A stretch of DNA of 23,134 nt from Larix sibirica (GCA_004151065.3 NWUY0300035113.1:17491-40624), one strand, 5' to 3'; positions 1 to 10,218 are shown, numbered from the stretch's first letter. Translations and numbers: made by a program. Notes: generated by a model from the letters alone, not told the origin.

Positions 1-780
1 CAATATGAATGAACATGGTATTATATTGCCTTCTAGTGAAGCCCTCGTGGATTGAGATGTATTAGAAGCAATTTTATAATCAAGCATATTAAAAAAATTC
101 AAATTATCCAATGCATATTTTGATTGTGAAAGAAAAAGTAGATCATATCATTTACAAACTTGCAAACAAAGAAAATAATTCAATTCCCCTATATCAAATG
201 TTCTTTGAAGGAAGGTCTAATTTCATTGTTTTCATCAACTCAATATTTGAAGCATTATGAGAAAATTATCTATGTAAACAAAAATAAGAAGGATCTCTCC
301 TTAAACTTTCTTTACATGGATAATTAGCCCTAATTTTCATTTTCTAAACCCATGATGTTGAAATTACATATTTATTTCTCCATTCCATGCCCTTAAAGAA
401 TGTTTTTAAGAATGCACTTTTAACATCCATTTGGTGAATATGCCAACCAAGACCTGTAGCTAGAGAAATAATGATTCAAATGGTATTCAATTTTATGACA
501 AGTGCAAATGTTTCATTATAGTAAATGTCTTCTTTCTGATTAAAACCTTTAACTACTAATATATAGTTGAATTTCTCTATGGTCCCATCTCCCATATGAA
601 TTAAATTTTCTCTTATAAACCCATTTGCAATCAATAACATTTATTCATTTACGATGAGGCACAATCTTCCATGTTTGGTCCTTCATCAATGCATCATATT
701 CTATTTTCATGGTTTGTTTCCAATCCTTCTTTCCTATTACTTCATCAAAAGAAACATGTTCATTGGTTTGTAGTACCTTT
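1..780 (-). other. copia reverse transcriptase (RVT_2) remnant with internal deletion
   Basis: The minus strand shows, in order: DEVIGKKDWKQTMKIEYDAL with TWKIVP (660-760), CKWVYKRKF (603-630), QMDVKSAFL (407-433), a polymerase-motif remnant FVYIDNF (about 259-282) and IGELNYFL...SQSKYAL (about 105-200). The YxDD motif is YIDN at 265-276, so the second catalytic Asp is Asn. The spacing between QMDVKSAFL and YIDN is only about 45 codons, far shorter than in intact copia RTs, so a block including the usual LYGLKQxPRxW region is missing. Non-functional. Confidence 0.85.
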
Positions 781-812
781 TCCATATGTGCATCATCCAT
801 ATTCATATGTTC

Positions 813-1007
813 TTATTCATAAATTCTAGTATTCCTCTTCATTTTTTGTCTAGAAGGGTGGTCATCGTTGTCATCACTTTGCTCTTCATCTTCAAAGTTT
901 GATTGATTATTGTCATTATGAACATCTTCTTCATTATGATCTTTTGTCAAATCTATAACACTAGCTTGCATCTCATTATCATTAATAATAGTGCCGTTTT
1001 CTTGCAA
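813..1007 (-). other. acidic integrase-RT linker of copia pol
   Basis: A 64-codon open stretch rich in Asp, Glu and Asn ends RNTRIYE just before the RT begins. Copia polyproteins commonly have an acidic low-complexity linker here ending in an Arg-rich RxSxR motif. It is a surviving open piece of pol rather than an independent gene. Confidence 0.6.
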
Positions 1008-1059
1008 TATATATGAAAATAAGGAAGAATTTGTTGTTAGAAATTAAGGAAGGAAGCTA

Positions 1060-1960
1060 TGAGTTAAAAAATTTCATCTAACTCTACATCTCTTCTCAAA
1101 AATATTTCTTTCGTTACCAAATCATAAAACATGTAAGCCTTTGATTTTTCATTATAACCCACAAACGGGCACTTATGAATTTTTGGTTTTAATTTTTTTC
1201 TCTTTTCATGTGTAATATATGTCGAAGCAATACAACCAAAGACTTTAAAATAACCAATATGTGTGGCTTCCTACCACTCCATGCTTCTTCAAGGGTCATG
1301 TTTTTAACAGTTTTAGTGGGTATTCCATCAGTTATATATGATGTTCAAGAAACAATAAATCCACAAAATTTTCCATGCAAAATTTTAATATAATTATGCA
1401 ACATACGTTGAGCCATCTCAAACAAGGTTTTATTCATTCACTCAACTAACCCATTTTGTTGAGAAGTATATAGAGTTGTTATTTTGGATTTTAATACCAC
1501 ACTTTTTACAAAATGATTAAAATACATTGTTGTAGAATTCACCCCATTTATCAATTCTCAAACTAATAATTATTTTACCACTCTAATTTCCAACCAAGGA
1601 TTTGAATTTTTTAAATACAAAAAATATTCCACCTTTTCTTTCAATAAAATAAACCCACATTCTTCTATTATAATCATCAATAAAAGTTACAAAATACCTA
1701 CACTGAAAAGTGATTGATGATGCATTGGACCACATAGATCAATATGAATGAGTTGCAAGGTATATCTAGATATATCCATGTTTTTTCTAAAGGAAAAGAA
1801 TCTAGATGATGCTTCACTCAAACACAGTTTTCATAAAAGCCTTCTGAAGCTAAATTTTTTTCAAGCCTCTAACCATGTTATCAGCTAATATCTCTTGCAA
1901 TTTTCTATAATTTAAGTAACTAGGTCCATCATGCCACAATTTTGACATATAATCTATGTG
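1060..1960 (-). other. copia integrase domain remnant
   Basis: The integrase joins element cDNA to chromosomal DNA. The stretch holds the GAG-pre-integrase motif, an rve-like core beginning LIHIDLCGP with the D of the DDE triad visible, and the family signature QQNG followed by E (1441-1464), whose Glu is a conserved core position. The end (1060-1250) matches the region after the core: FGC, then the CPFVGYNEKSKAY-like string read with one frame change. It is broken by a TGA after QQNGLVE and another stop in the VSxTSYI motif. Confidence 0.85.
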
Positions 1961-2800
1961 AGCAATCAATAAAAAATTGGAATTTATATTTCCATCAACA
2001 AAACTAGTGACCTGAAAGAAGACAACAATAACATTGTGATCAATGCTTCCTATAGAAATAATTCTATATCAATATTTTCTTTATCTAAGAATGACTCGAT
2101 CTGCCATTTAAACAAAAAAATCATAACTATATTAAACACACTTGTATATTGATATAATATTGACCCCTACTCATTTCAATAAAAAAAAAAAATTAAATCC
2201 ATTTTTGAAATCAACAAATCTAGATCCCAAAACATCTATTTTCACTTTATTTCCAATAGTAAATTCTTAGACTAAACACTTTTCCTTAAAGAAATCATCA
2301 AAATGACCTAAATATTAGTTGAAATATAGCACCCATTATTTATTGTTACCAGAAGTAAAGAACTCCCTTTTGTGACTAATTTATGTTCTTAGTTATGAAT
2401 TCACCTTAGAGTGATCCATCAATGATTTTTCTTGCCTCTTGGAGTCAACTATAGAAAACAATGTTTTTCGGCTTAATTTTCCCTTCTCCTTTCTTTATCT
2501 CATTGTTGCACTTTATGATTATATTATTTCATTTGATATTTCTTCTTTTTCTTCAGATGATACTTTTTAGTGTAATTCTCACCTCCACAATACCTGCAAA
2601 TAATTAGTTTATTTTAGATTCTTTCTTTGCCATCTCATTAGTTCTCAATTTCATGTTAAAATCTTTCAAACTTTTCTTCCCATTCTAAGATGGCTTGAAA
2701 TTCCTTTCACTACCTTCAAAATTTCTAGAAAGTGGATTTCTCTTAGCTACATATACATGATATTTATTTATGTATCATTTTTTAAGGAGTTGGTATTTTT

Positions 2801-3030
2801 CATCTAATACTGATTTATGAAATTGGTCAAAACTTTGTTTAGGGGCTTTGGGATTTAGTTGAATCGCCCTTTTCCCAAATTATTTGAAGCTTTTATTTCT
2901 TAATGAATCATTATTTAATGATTTGAGATTCTTCATCTAATGCTAATTTACAAAATTGATCTTGAAAATTTTGTTTAGGGGCTTTGGGATTTAGTTGAAT
3001 CGCCCTTTTACTAAATTCTTTGAACTTTTT
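2801..3030. repeat. 133-bp tandem duplication within copia gag
   Basis: A block starting catctaat at 2801 recurs at 2934 (offset 133). Both copies contain the same long core 'tttaggggctttgggattt' plus the following 'agttgaatcgccctttt'. The cores are identical while the flanking parts differ by scattered substitutions and small indels, so it is an old duplication with a conserved or locally converted centre. Confidence 0.85.
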
Positions 3031-3306
3031 AAAAGTCGGGGGAAGCCTACCTTCAACCATAGCAATCATGTGAAATATTTATTCTTGTAATCGGAGCCTA
3101 TATTTTCTCTAATTGAGAATTTTAATATGTCTCTTCATTCAAATAATAATCTACCTAATTAAAATCAATAAGATCTAGATTCAACATTTTTTCTTCTATG
3201 TGTAACACATTAGCACAATTAGCATCTTTGTAATCGATCTCTAACTTTTCCAACAATTATATTGGGTTATCTAAATCAAAGAATTGTGTATTAAGATTGG
3301 GGCTTA

Positions 3307-3520
3307 AATATAAGTTCGAATTCCCACGGAGGTTGAGATCGATAGCAATTCGCTTGAAAATGATATGTTATGTTGTAATAGAGGTCACGAGTTCAAAACA
3401 CCTCCACTTACTCGTGCCTCATGCTTGTAGGATGTGTGGGTGCATCTAGGGGATGAGATTGGACCCCTAAATCACGTCATGCAAGTACCATCCCCATCCC
3501 AGTTGTTGATTCCTCTTTCT
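3307..3520 (+). mobile_element. tRNA-derived SINE-like insertion in copia gag (candidate)
   Basis: The plus strand has an A-box-like TAGCAATTCGCTTG at 3343-3356 and a B-box-like AGTTCAAAAC at 3390-3399, about 40 bp apart as in tRNA-type Pol III promoters. The B box is preceded by GAGGTCACG, a string also common before the B box of plant SINEs. The segment is GC-richer than its surroundings and falls between the two recognisable gag pieces, as an insertion would. Target-site duplications and a tail were not found, so the ends are approximate. Confidence 0.4.
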
Positions 3521-3825
3521 TGCTCAAGCTTGGTTCTCCATATATGTTTTTCTATCATTTTGTTGAGGTTTTGCAACATCTTTGTTAACAATCCTTGACA
3601 ATGTTTTTTCTCAAATAACATTCTTTATACCAAGCTTCCAATCTGAAGGCCTAGTTCAGTCAAATATGAAATAAACGTCAAAATTGGTAGAGCCCATGAT
3701 GTTAGAGACTAAATAATCAAGTCGCAAGGGAATGGGTTAAAAAAATATCTAAATGATCCAAATAACCAATCTAGTTGGATGCAAACTAAATTTAAAAGAC
3801 AACCTCAATAATTCAACACCACTAA

Positions 3826-3839
3826 CCAAGATTATACCA
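3826..3839 (-). other. primer-binding site, degenerate, initiator-tRNA-Met type
   Basis: The minus strand reads TGGTATAATCTTGG immediately after the LTR terminal CA. Plant copia elements usually carry TGGTATCAGAGC here, complementary to the 3' end of initiator tRNA-Met. The first six bases match and the rest has diverged. Exact abutment to the LTR end supports the call. Confidence 0.5.
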
Positions 3840-4060
3840 TGAAAGAACTCAAAAAAGAAATATGGAGCATTTAATAATATTGCAGCAAGAATATGGCAAA
3901 ATTGAAAAATAGTATTAACAAAGATTGACTCTATTCATCTAGAAGAATGATACAACCCATAATATATGCACATAAATGCTTTCTAAATCTAATTCTAAAT
4001 CCCAAATATGATCATCAAAATATATATATCAATAGGCAAGGATCCTACCTATTTATAGTT
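3840..4060 (-). repeat. copia 5' LTR (part; outer edge unknown)
   Basis: On the minus strand the LTR ends ...TTCTTTCA directly before the primer-binding site, so it shows the canonical CA terminus. A good TATA box lies about 210 bp inside it. The LTR must extend beyond 4060 into the AT-rich sequence, but no partner LTR is available for comparison, so the far boundary and the target-site duplication are not called. Confidence 0.6.
4049..4057 (-). promoter_or_regulatory. LTR TATA box
   Basis: The minus strand reads TATAAATAG, a strong plant-type TATA box. It is placed and oriented as expected for an LTR promoter driving gag-pol toward lower coordinates. Transcription would start about 30 bp downstream, near 4020. 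Activity today is unlikely given the decay of the coding region. Confidence 0.55.
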
Positions 4061-5094
4061 AATCTTACCAATTTATTCAATTAATTTAATACCTTCTAGA
4101 AGAGTCTAAAGCTCAAGACATAGAACCTACATTTGTACGATATTAAATAATACTCCTAATTTCACTAGATATTAAATAATGCCTCCAAAAATCCTTTTGT
4201 TGAACCCCCCTCCCAAAACACCTTTCCATTTTTTTAAACCCTATTTTCATTAGATATCCTAAGTATCCATTTTTCCATGACATTTTTAATACCTTTTTTT
4301 AACCCCTAGAAACCTTGCAAGTTGAAATATTGAATCTTAGTGAGAGCATACATTTCATGATGGGGAACAACCCCCTAAACATGGGTTGATTCCATACACA
4401 TTCGTTCCAATTGACTTTGCACCACTTTCACTCATATAAGATCATAACTATTCAAACACCACTCCGATTGAAAACACAATCGAATTCACACCACCTTCAC
4501 ACATAGATCATAGATCATACTTATTCAAATACTAATCTAACTTCACAAATAGTTAGATTGTCACCAACTCTAAACATAGAGTACCTATTCAAATCTCCCA
4601 ATACCCTATTCAAACCCTAGATACATAATTATAAACCCCCCTAATATCTATATGTTTTTAATATATTAAAAATACCCCTTGACCCTTATATACTAGGAAA
4701 TATATTGCTTCCATTTTTTAGAGTGGATATGAACTCATGTGGTATAATATTGCTTACTTAGTGAAACCCCATGTGATATGTGTCATGTTTGTAATGATAC
4801 TAAACTAAATTTAAAAAACATGAAGTCCAAAAAATTGAAAAAAATGATTATAATAACAATAATAATAAAAAACCAACATGGATCCCTCTAAACCCTAGAT
4901 TTAATAGGTACTATAGAAGATAGAAAATAAATGCACAGGGAGATGTATCACACCTATAATGCTAAAAACTAAATTGAAAAAAAAATGAATTCCATAAAAA
5001 TGAAAGTTAACAAAAAAATTAATAATAATAATAGCTTAACCCTATTCTTTTAAGCACCAAGAAATGCGTGCCTCTATTCTTTTATTTTTCGGTT
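4061..5094. other. AT-rich stretch without recognisable genes
   Basis: The beginning should include the outer part of the copia LTR. The section 4430-4620 is rich in short imperfect repeats of ttcaaa and acacc/ttcaca type. No coding similarity was seen on either strand. Confidence 0.6.
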
Positions 5095-5520
5095 AATGTT
5101 GACTCATTCATAGGTAGTTATGATAACTTTGGATTTGCGGGCTATGGTAGTTGCTCATGAAGTCTATATTATGGCTTGGGATACTCCATTGTAAGATGCC
5201 TAAAGTGGTATTAGCCTCAGGAGTTGGCTTATTGGCTTGTAGAGGCTTGGGTGGCTAGTGGTGTAGGCTTGATTTGGTCTAGAGAGCCATGCAAGGACCT
5301 TACTACTTACTACCCTTGTGAAGAGCACAACTTTGAAAGTGTATTGTAACCATTGCTAGTTGTTGAAGAATACATTGAATTTTTTTGTGTATGGGCTTCT
5401 CTTCCGAAATGGTTTTCCCTAGGAAATCATGTTGTCTAAGGGTTTGCTATTTCTTTCATTTGTTTGCAATAGTTCAATATAAATTTTCTACATATTCTTC
5501 TCTCATAAATTAATGTAATA
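5095..5520 (+). repeat. possible copia-type LTR fragment (solo or truncated)
   Basis: The 3' part (about 5330-5470) reads like a copia LTR R-U5 region: a gtattgtaacc...gaatacattgaatttt segment followed by gttttccctaggaaatcatg, resembling the 'ttcccacgtaaatc' block common in plant copia LTRs. The stretch is less AT-rich than its surroundings and non-coding. No partner LTR, primer site or target duplication was found, so this is a resemblance call only. Confidence 0.3.
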
Positions 5521-5866
5521 AACATATTTTGCACCTCTATTTCCTTACACTTTTTTATTTAAAATTAAAATAGATCAATGTTACTAGGTAATCTTGATAT
5601 GAATAATGTTCACTATGAATGTATATGTGTGGTCTATTGCCTATATTTAGCTTTTTATAAGAAACTGTAATATATAAACAGTCAAGCATTAGTCTTTATT
5701 AATGTATTATTTCACATAGTTGCAGAAAGGAAAAGGAAAATTGGATTAACCGCATTCCACTTCATCACATTGCCTTTTTGGTTGGTGTTTCTACTCAACA
5801 TGAATACATACATGTAGACTTGTTGAATTTTTTTTGGGCTAAATTGTTATAACTCTAACCATAATT

Positions 5867-5904
5867 ACAAATATTAATACACACCACAAATATTAATACA
5901 CACC
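5867..5904. repeat. exact 19-bp tandem duplication
   Basis: acaaatattaatacacacc occurs twice head to tail without a mismatch. This is a recent slippage-type event in otherwise unremarkable AT-rich DNA. Confidence 0.9.
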
Positions 5905-6509
5905 GACATAAAGAAAACTTTAACATCAATCACTTAAAAAAGACTTTAATATCACCCCCACTTTCATCTAGACAAAGCATTGTTACATACCTAACTATTT
6001 TGATTACATAAATCTTCTTAATAAATACTTGGATCACTAAAATTTAGTGGCATTGCTGCCCCTTCTAAATCTACATCATGTCTATCTTTATCATAACAAC
6101 AATTAAAGAAAAGACTTGCAACCAAACAAAATTGCCTTTAAGAGATATGTAAGATAATATCAACGTCCCTATTACGTAATTATTTATTCAATATTATTTT
6201 ATATAAGCATCCATGATATTTTGGATATACACAATTCAAAAGATAAATAGACCATGCATCTATATTGACAAGACCACCAATGCTTCTTTCATCCATATTC
6301 TTTTGAAATGCACATGATATTCTTTACGTTTGGGATGTGATTTATGGGTTAACATAGATTTTTTTTTTAAAATTTGTTAAACATTAAAAATGCTAAAGTT
6401 GGCTTGATATTTTATGATATTATCACAAGATTTTGATTTTGATTTTGATGTGCAACTATATTATTATGTGAAAACAAAATTTCTCACTTATAATAATTTT
6501 TTTTGGATT

Positions 6510-6563
6510 AGTAAGACACAAATTTCCACATTTTTTTTATAAGTAAGACACAAACCTCCACAT
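6510..6563. repeat. 22-bp direct repeat, period 32
   Basis: agtaagacacaaaYYtccacat occurs at 6510-6531 and 6542-6563, with two t/c differences. The copies are separated by a short T-rich run. Confidence 0.85.
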
Positions 6564-7117
6564 CTACGGAATGCTTTTGGGTATTGGAAGATTAACTTAT
6601 TTCTTTAAGTTTGAGTATACAAGCCATACTACAAACTTGAAAAAGTGGTTTTAATCTAATTTTGTATCTAAAAGAAAATCAATAGTCCATGGTAGTCATC
6701 ACTAAAGCTTTAACAAAGGGGGTCATGTGCATTTCTTAAGCAATGTTCCTTATCCTTCTAAATGAAATTGAGATACAAAACTATGCTTACATTTTGAACT
6801 CCTTCCCTAAGGAGAATAATGAAATAGCTTTACAAGGACAACGAGGTTGTTATGTCACATAAGGACCATGTTGTATTTCCTTCATAAGAACTAGATAAGT
6901 AAGAACACTAGCATGTTCCCTTGATATTTGTATCCACAAATTGCACAAAAACAATACATTTTTAGATAGACCTCAATTATGTGGGAAACTATGGGTAAAA
7001 TATGAAGCTTTGCAATTTAACAAGAACAATATAATAGATTACAATTTGATTTTCATATATATATTTCAATTGGTCTTTTGAAATCAATGCGAAACATGTA
7101 TTTATATATTTTTTACT

Positions 7118-7318
7118 TAATTCATTTTCGGGGAAACCCACCAGGCCCTTACTCTCATTTTGAGGATGATACCCAGGGTGAGCTGGATTCTTCAAGACTT
7201 AAGTGTAGGTCGACATATTAATCATAGTTGACTCATGAAGAGCAAACATGTCACAAAATTGGATTTGAACCTCAAGAAGTAGGAAACAATGTTTCCTCTC
7301 GACCACTCAAAATACACC
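7118..7318 (-). mobile_element. tRNA-derived SINE, copy 1
   Basis: On the minus strand an A box GAGTGGTCGAGAGG (7295-7308) and a B box AGGTTCAAATCC (7261-7272) are about 25 bp apart, both close to tRNA promoter consensus. They are followed by a non-tRNA body containing GGGTATCATCCTCAAAATGA (near 7155-7175) and a 3' part GCCTGGTGGGTTTCCCC (near 7130-7147). A neighbouring copy with the same layout proves it is a dispersed repeat. A chance ORF at 6989-7195 overlaps it and is not a gene. The exact ends are not marked by a clear target duplication. Confidence 0.7.
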
Positions 7319-7364
7319 AAATTGACACACACACACACATAGAGATACATAAATAGATATCTCC

Positions 7365-7590
7365 AGGTAATATATTCCAGAGAGAACCTCCTAGTCACTT
7401 CCCTTCATTTTGAGGATGGTACCTAGGGTAAACACTGAATTCTTTGGGGTACAAGACTAGGTATACAACTTATGAGTAGATTATATATAGCTCATCAACA
7501 CTCGATTCACTAAGTGAGCATCTTACAAAATGAGAATCAAAGTTAGGTGGAGAGTAATAACTTTTTCTCAAAACCACTCAAATTACATCC
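7365..7590 (-). mobile_element. tRNA-derived SINE, copy 2 (more diverged)
   Basis: This has the same strand and layout as copy 1: A-box remnant GAGTGGTTTTGAG (7567-7579), B-box remnant AACTTTGATTCTC (7532-7544), body GGTACCATCCTCAAAATGA (near 7403-7421) and the 3' segment at about 7365-7395. The B box has lost consensus positions. Between the copies are an AT-rich tail and a short CA run (7326-7341), which may derive from the tail of this copy. Confidence 0.65.
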
Positions 7591-7599
7591 GATATGTAT

Positions 7600-8369
7600 A
7601 TATCATATAACTATTATTTATATTAAATTGTATTAATATATATTTAAATATTTTATATGCGATGATTGAGTTTTTTTCAATTTTTTACATCACAAATAAT
7701 ATGTCTTATATCTGTTTAATTTAGAAATATATTCAATAAAATGAAGTTTGCCAACTTGCACAAATGTAATGATGTGATTTTAGTTTTAATTGAGAAATAA
7801 CATCATTTCCATTTTACCAACCAACCAAATCTTATTTAAAAAAATTGAAGATCACTTTCTTTGATTTCATAGAGACAAAAATGCCAATAACAATTAGAAA
7901 ATATCACATATTGCTTTCAAACTTTTAAATTTATGTCTATAATGGAGATTATGTTTACCATACACCATGACTAATGAAATATGGTACAAATAAAGGTTAT
8001 AAAATTATGTATTGTTTACAATGTTATTCTATTCTATAATTGAACAATGTGAAAATAAAAGTAATAATAATATACCTTTTAAGTGAGGTTTTAAAAAATA
8101 TTTAATATATGATTCTTTTGTATTTTTAAAATTAAGTTAAGTTAAAAAGAAATGATACTCATCTTATAACAGGGAAATTGTTTCAAATAAAAACATTGTT
8201 AACACATAGAGGAATAACAACGTTTGAAGCGGATCACATTGTGTTAATGTGACGTTGAGTTTTATAGTTCCTCATCAATTAATTAAAAGTAAATTTTATT
8301 ATTTAAAAAAAATCTTTACATAGAAATAATTTGTAAATTAATAGCTTTATTGAATTATGGTTGAATAAC
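7600..8369. other. AT-rich spacer without recognisable genes
   Basis: Nothing codes for a recognisable protein. A small perfect hairpin cacatt-gtgtt-aatgtg lies near 8235-8251, with no associated signal. The last 50 bp may be the target duplication of the adjacent LINE. Confidence 0.6.
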
Positions 8370-8640
8370 TTTTTTTTATGGAAAAAATATTATTCAAATT
8401 TTATTGCAAATTTGAAACATATTGTTGATTAGTTATAGATAGCCTTATACTTAGTCATCATTAGATTTTATTTTTGTGCATTACATCAAGAAATTATTTT
8501 CAAGAAGGATTGTTCAGAAATCTATCAAATTCTATTTTCTTGTATGATTTACAAAAGTAAGCAATAAAAGTTTGTATTCAGTGCCCTTGTAAAAAGATAT
8601 GCAAAATATGTAGGATGTGGTGCCCAATAACAAAGAGACA
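8370..8640 (-). other. LINE 3' untranslated region and oligo-A tail
   Basis: Below the RNase H remnant the sequence has no recognisable coding content. It ends with T8 on the plus strand (8370-8377), read as the element's A tail. A second A/T-rich run lies close by, so the precise end could shift by tens of bases. Confidence 0.5.
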
Positions 8641-8679
8641 TAGATATTTTATATATGTAGGGGTCCTGGGTCAATCTTT

Positions 8680-9120
8680 TTAATGGAGTCCTTATTAATA
8701 TCCCATAGAGTAGTGGATCCTTCAAGTAGACCTGATTTGGATAGGAGGTCTTCCTAGATGTTTTGGTCTCTGTATATATGTTGAAAAGATATTTCCTCAA
8801 ATATGTCGACTGTTCTGCAGATTTCTTCATTATATATGGGGGACAAGAAGATGTTTTTGGGTGATCTTCTATATTTTATCCAGTCAATCACTAGAAGAGA
8901 ATCACCATAGACTTGTAATGATTGCACTCCAACTGAGGCAACAAGTAGGAGTATCTTCAAGAGAGCAAGTAGTTCATCTTTATTGTTGTTGGATGGACCA
9001 ATATTAGATTCCAGTTTGAACCAATGACTATCAGAATAGTGAAGAAGGCCTCCTGTAGCTCCTATGCTCGGATCCCCTTGAGTTGCTCCATTGAAAAAGC
9101 ACCATGCTTTTGACTTGTGA
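8680..9120 (-). other. RNase H domain (RVT_3-like) of LINE ORF2
   Basis: It would degrade RNA in the RNA-DNA hybrid. The minus strand reads KAWCFFNGATQGDPSIGATGG, KDELLALLKILL, QVYGDSLLVIDWI and FQHIYRDQNI-stop-EDLLSKSG, matching the plant RVT_3 type. The second and third acidic sites (DEL and GDS at 8898-8906) are kept; the first, normally FFDGA, is FFNGA at 9084-9098. So one catalytic Asp has become Asn. A stop interrupts the HxxREQN motif. Confidence 0.88.
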
Positions 9121-9149
9121 TTTGGAATTTTGGTTGATTATTCTTGTGT

Positions 9150-10218
9150 TTGTCCTATTCAACTTGGGGGAAATGTTCCAAGATTGCTGAGCTCTTGCAT
9201 GCATTTATGTGTGGTTGTATAAATTTGTTGTCAAAGATCATTTTATTCCTTGAGAGCCACGTTCCCCATATCATAAGAAGAGGTAATGTTTTGTAATCCT
9301 TGTATGTCTTGTTGTTCAACCACCTTTGGAGAGTAGAGGAAATCACACCCCCCTCCCAATTAAATGAGATACCTGTAGTCTTGGAGGCAAAATGCTACAT
9401 TTCAACGATATATGGGAAGTTGATGAAGGTGTGATTAATGGTTTCATTGTGATTTGTACAAAGGCCACGTCTACTTGGTCCGATGCCAAGGAATTTGCTG
9501 ATATGATCCTAGGCAAGGATTTTTTTTTCAAGTGTTAACCACATGAAAAGAGTAGTCTCCAGGGGGCACTTTATCTTCTAGATATCCCTATGCCACCAAT
9601 GGGGAGGTGGATTTTCCTCTTATGCCCTCAAAACCTGATATCCTATTTTGGCTACTTACTTTCCTCCATCGACATTTTTTATCCATACTATTTCATCCTC
9701 CCCTTCTTTAATTATGATATGACAGTCTATCAGAGATTTTATGTATTTATCCCAACATAATTTCTCTACGCCCACAAATCGTAGGTGATTAGAAGTTAAC
9801 CAATTTTGATGAAGGGGAGATGTGTTTTGGGGATCTTATATATGATTTAGATGTGTAAGACCTCTGTTTATGAGAGAATTTATCATTCATGTAGGGAGGG
9901 TGTGTGCATTGTTGCTTCCAATCCACGAGTTAGAGCCCAATATTATGCTTGTTCCATTTCCAATCTTCCAGGACAACCAATATGTAATAATGTCTGCTGC
10001 AACAAGCATGGAATTCCAGGAAATAGATATTTTCCTCGATGCCCTTTGGTTTGATCTGATCCATTCTAGGATAGTCATGGGAGATATATATTTTTGTAGC
10101 GTAACTTTAGTCCATAGACCACTTCTTGTTAGTAGTTTCCATAAGAATTTCGCTGCAAGTGCCTTTGAGAAGCTTTGATGGTGTTGTAACCCCCACCCTC
10201 CTAGATGCTTGGGGAGAA
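9150..10218 (-). other. C-terminal connecting region of ORF2 with zf-RVT-like segment
   Basis: The minus strand continues ORF2: PKHLGGWGLQ, KALAAKFLWKLL, GLWTKVTLQKYI near 10090-10200, then WKIGNGTSIILGSNSWIG (near 9930). A zf-RVT-like segment follows (CPLETTLFMW, GLCTNHNETINHTF at about 9420-9570), then LPLLMIWGTWLSRNKMIFD near 9215-9270. Only part of the expected Cys/His set is left. It contains several stops. The plus-strand ORFs at 9851-10178 are antisense shadows. Confidence 0.8.

Larger units (their letters stand above)
1..2340 (-). pseudogene. copia pol pseudogene (pre-integrase, integrase, reverse transcriptase)
   Basis: This is the polyprotein that copies the element RNA and inserts the cDNA. 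In order on the minus strand: a pre-integrase motif (LWHDGPSYLNYRKL, near 1900-1955), integrase core text (LIHIDLCGPMHH near 1710-1750; SQQNGLVE then MNKTLFEMAQRML at 1405-1464; PHIGYFKVFGC near 1210-1250), an acidic linker (813-1007), then RT from about 780 down to the window edge. At least one in-frame stop sits at a conserved residue (TGA at 1438-1440, where the family has Arg). The protease (2000-2340) is too eroded to recognise. RNase H lies outside the window. Confidence 0.85.
2557..3690 (-). pseudogene. copia gag (capsid/nucleocapsid) pseudogene
   Basis: In the family, Gag packages element RNA into cytoplasmic particles. On the minus strand a possible N-terminal part (KxYMENQA-like text near 3530-3600) is followed, after a 3307-3520 insertion, by a diverged middle part with AIQLNPKAPKQNF near 2965-3020. 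The C-terminal knuckle at 2557-2598 reads C-R-Y-C-x4-Y-x4-H: both first cysteines are kept, while the usual His is Tyr and the last Cys is His, so zinc binding would be damaged. A 133-bp internal duplication (2801-3030) and many stops break the frame. The N-terminal assignment is weaker than the knuckle. Confidence 0.6.
1..4060 (-). mobile_element. Ty1/copia LTR retrotransposon, degenerate, truncated by the window edge
   Basis: Read on the minus strand, the order is LTR (from 3840 upward), primer-binding site, gag, integrase, reverse transcriptase. Integrase before RT is the copia order, not the gypsy order. Family landmarks seen: a CCHC-type knuckle remnant at 2557-2598, the integrase string SQQNGLVE at 1441-1464, KWVYKRKF at 603-626, QMDVKSAFL near 407-433, and SQSKYALDNL near 110-140. 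RNase H and the second LTR must lie left of position 1. The element cannot be active: stops and frameshifts interrupt every domain. The outer LTR edge was not found because only one LTR is in the window, so 4060 is a minimum. Confidence 0.88.
5521..7110. other. AT-rich spacer without recognisable genes
   Basis: No reading frame or element signature could be supported on either strand. Only two small local duplications stand out (5867-5904 and 6510-6563), plus a gattttgattttgatttt run near 6429-6449. Confidence 0.6.

Noticed and set aside
1208-1393. Plus-strand 61-codon ORF with Cys residues
   Set aside because: Antisense to the copia integrase; the minus strand carries the family motifs.
4430-4620. 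Short near-repeats of acacc/ttcaaa type as a CRISPR-like or satellite array
   Set aside because: No fixed unit length or spacer structure; irregular AT/CA-rich DNA in a eukaryotic context.
6989-7195. Minus-strand 68-codon ORF
   Set aside because: Runs through the 3' part and tail of SINE copy 1; no protein similarity.
8235-8251. Perfect 6-bp hairpin as a terminator or regulatory site
   Set aside because: Too short and without context; expected by chance in AT-rich DNA.
9343-9531. Minus-strand 62-codon ORF
   Set aside because: The recognisable zf-RVT-like text of ORF2 is in a different frame over this segment.
9851-10178. Plus-strand ORFs of 67 and 102 codons
   Set aside because: Antisense to LINE ORF2, whose minus-strand text (PKHLGGWGLQ, WKIGNGTSIILG) is recognisable across the same bases.
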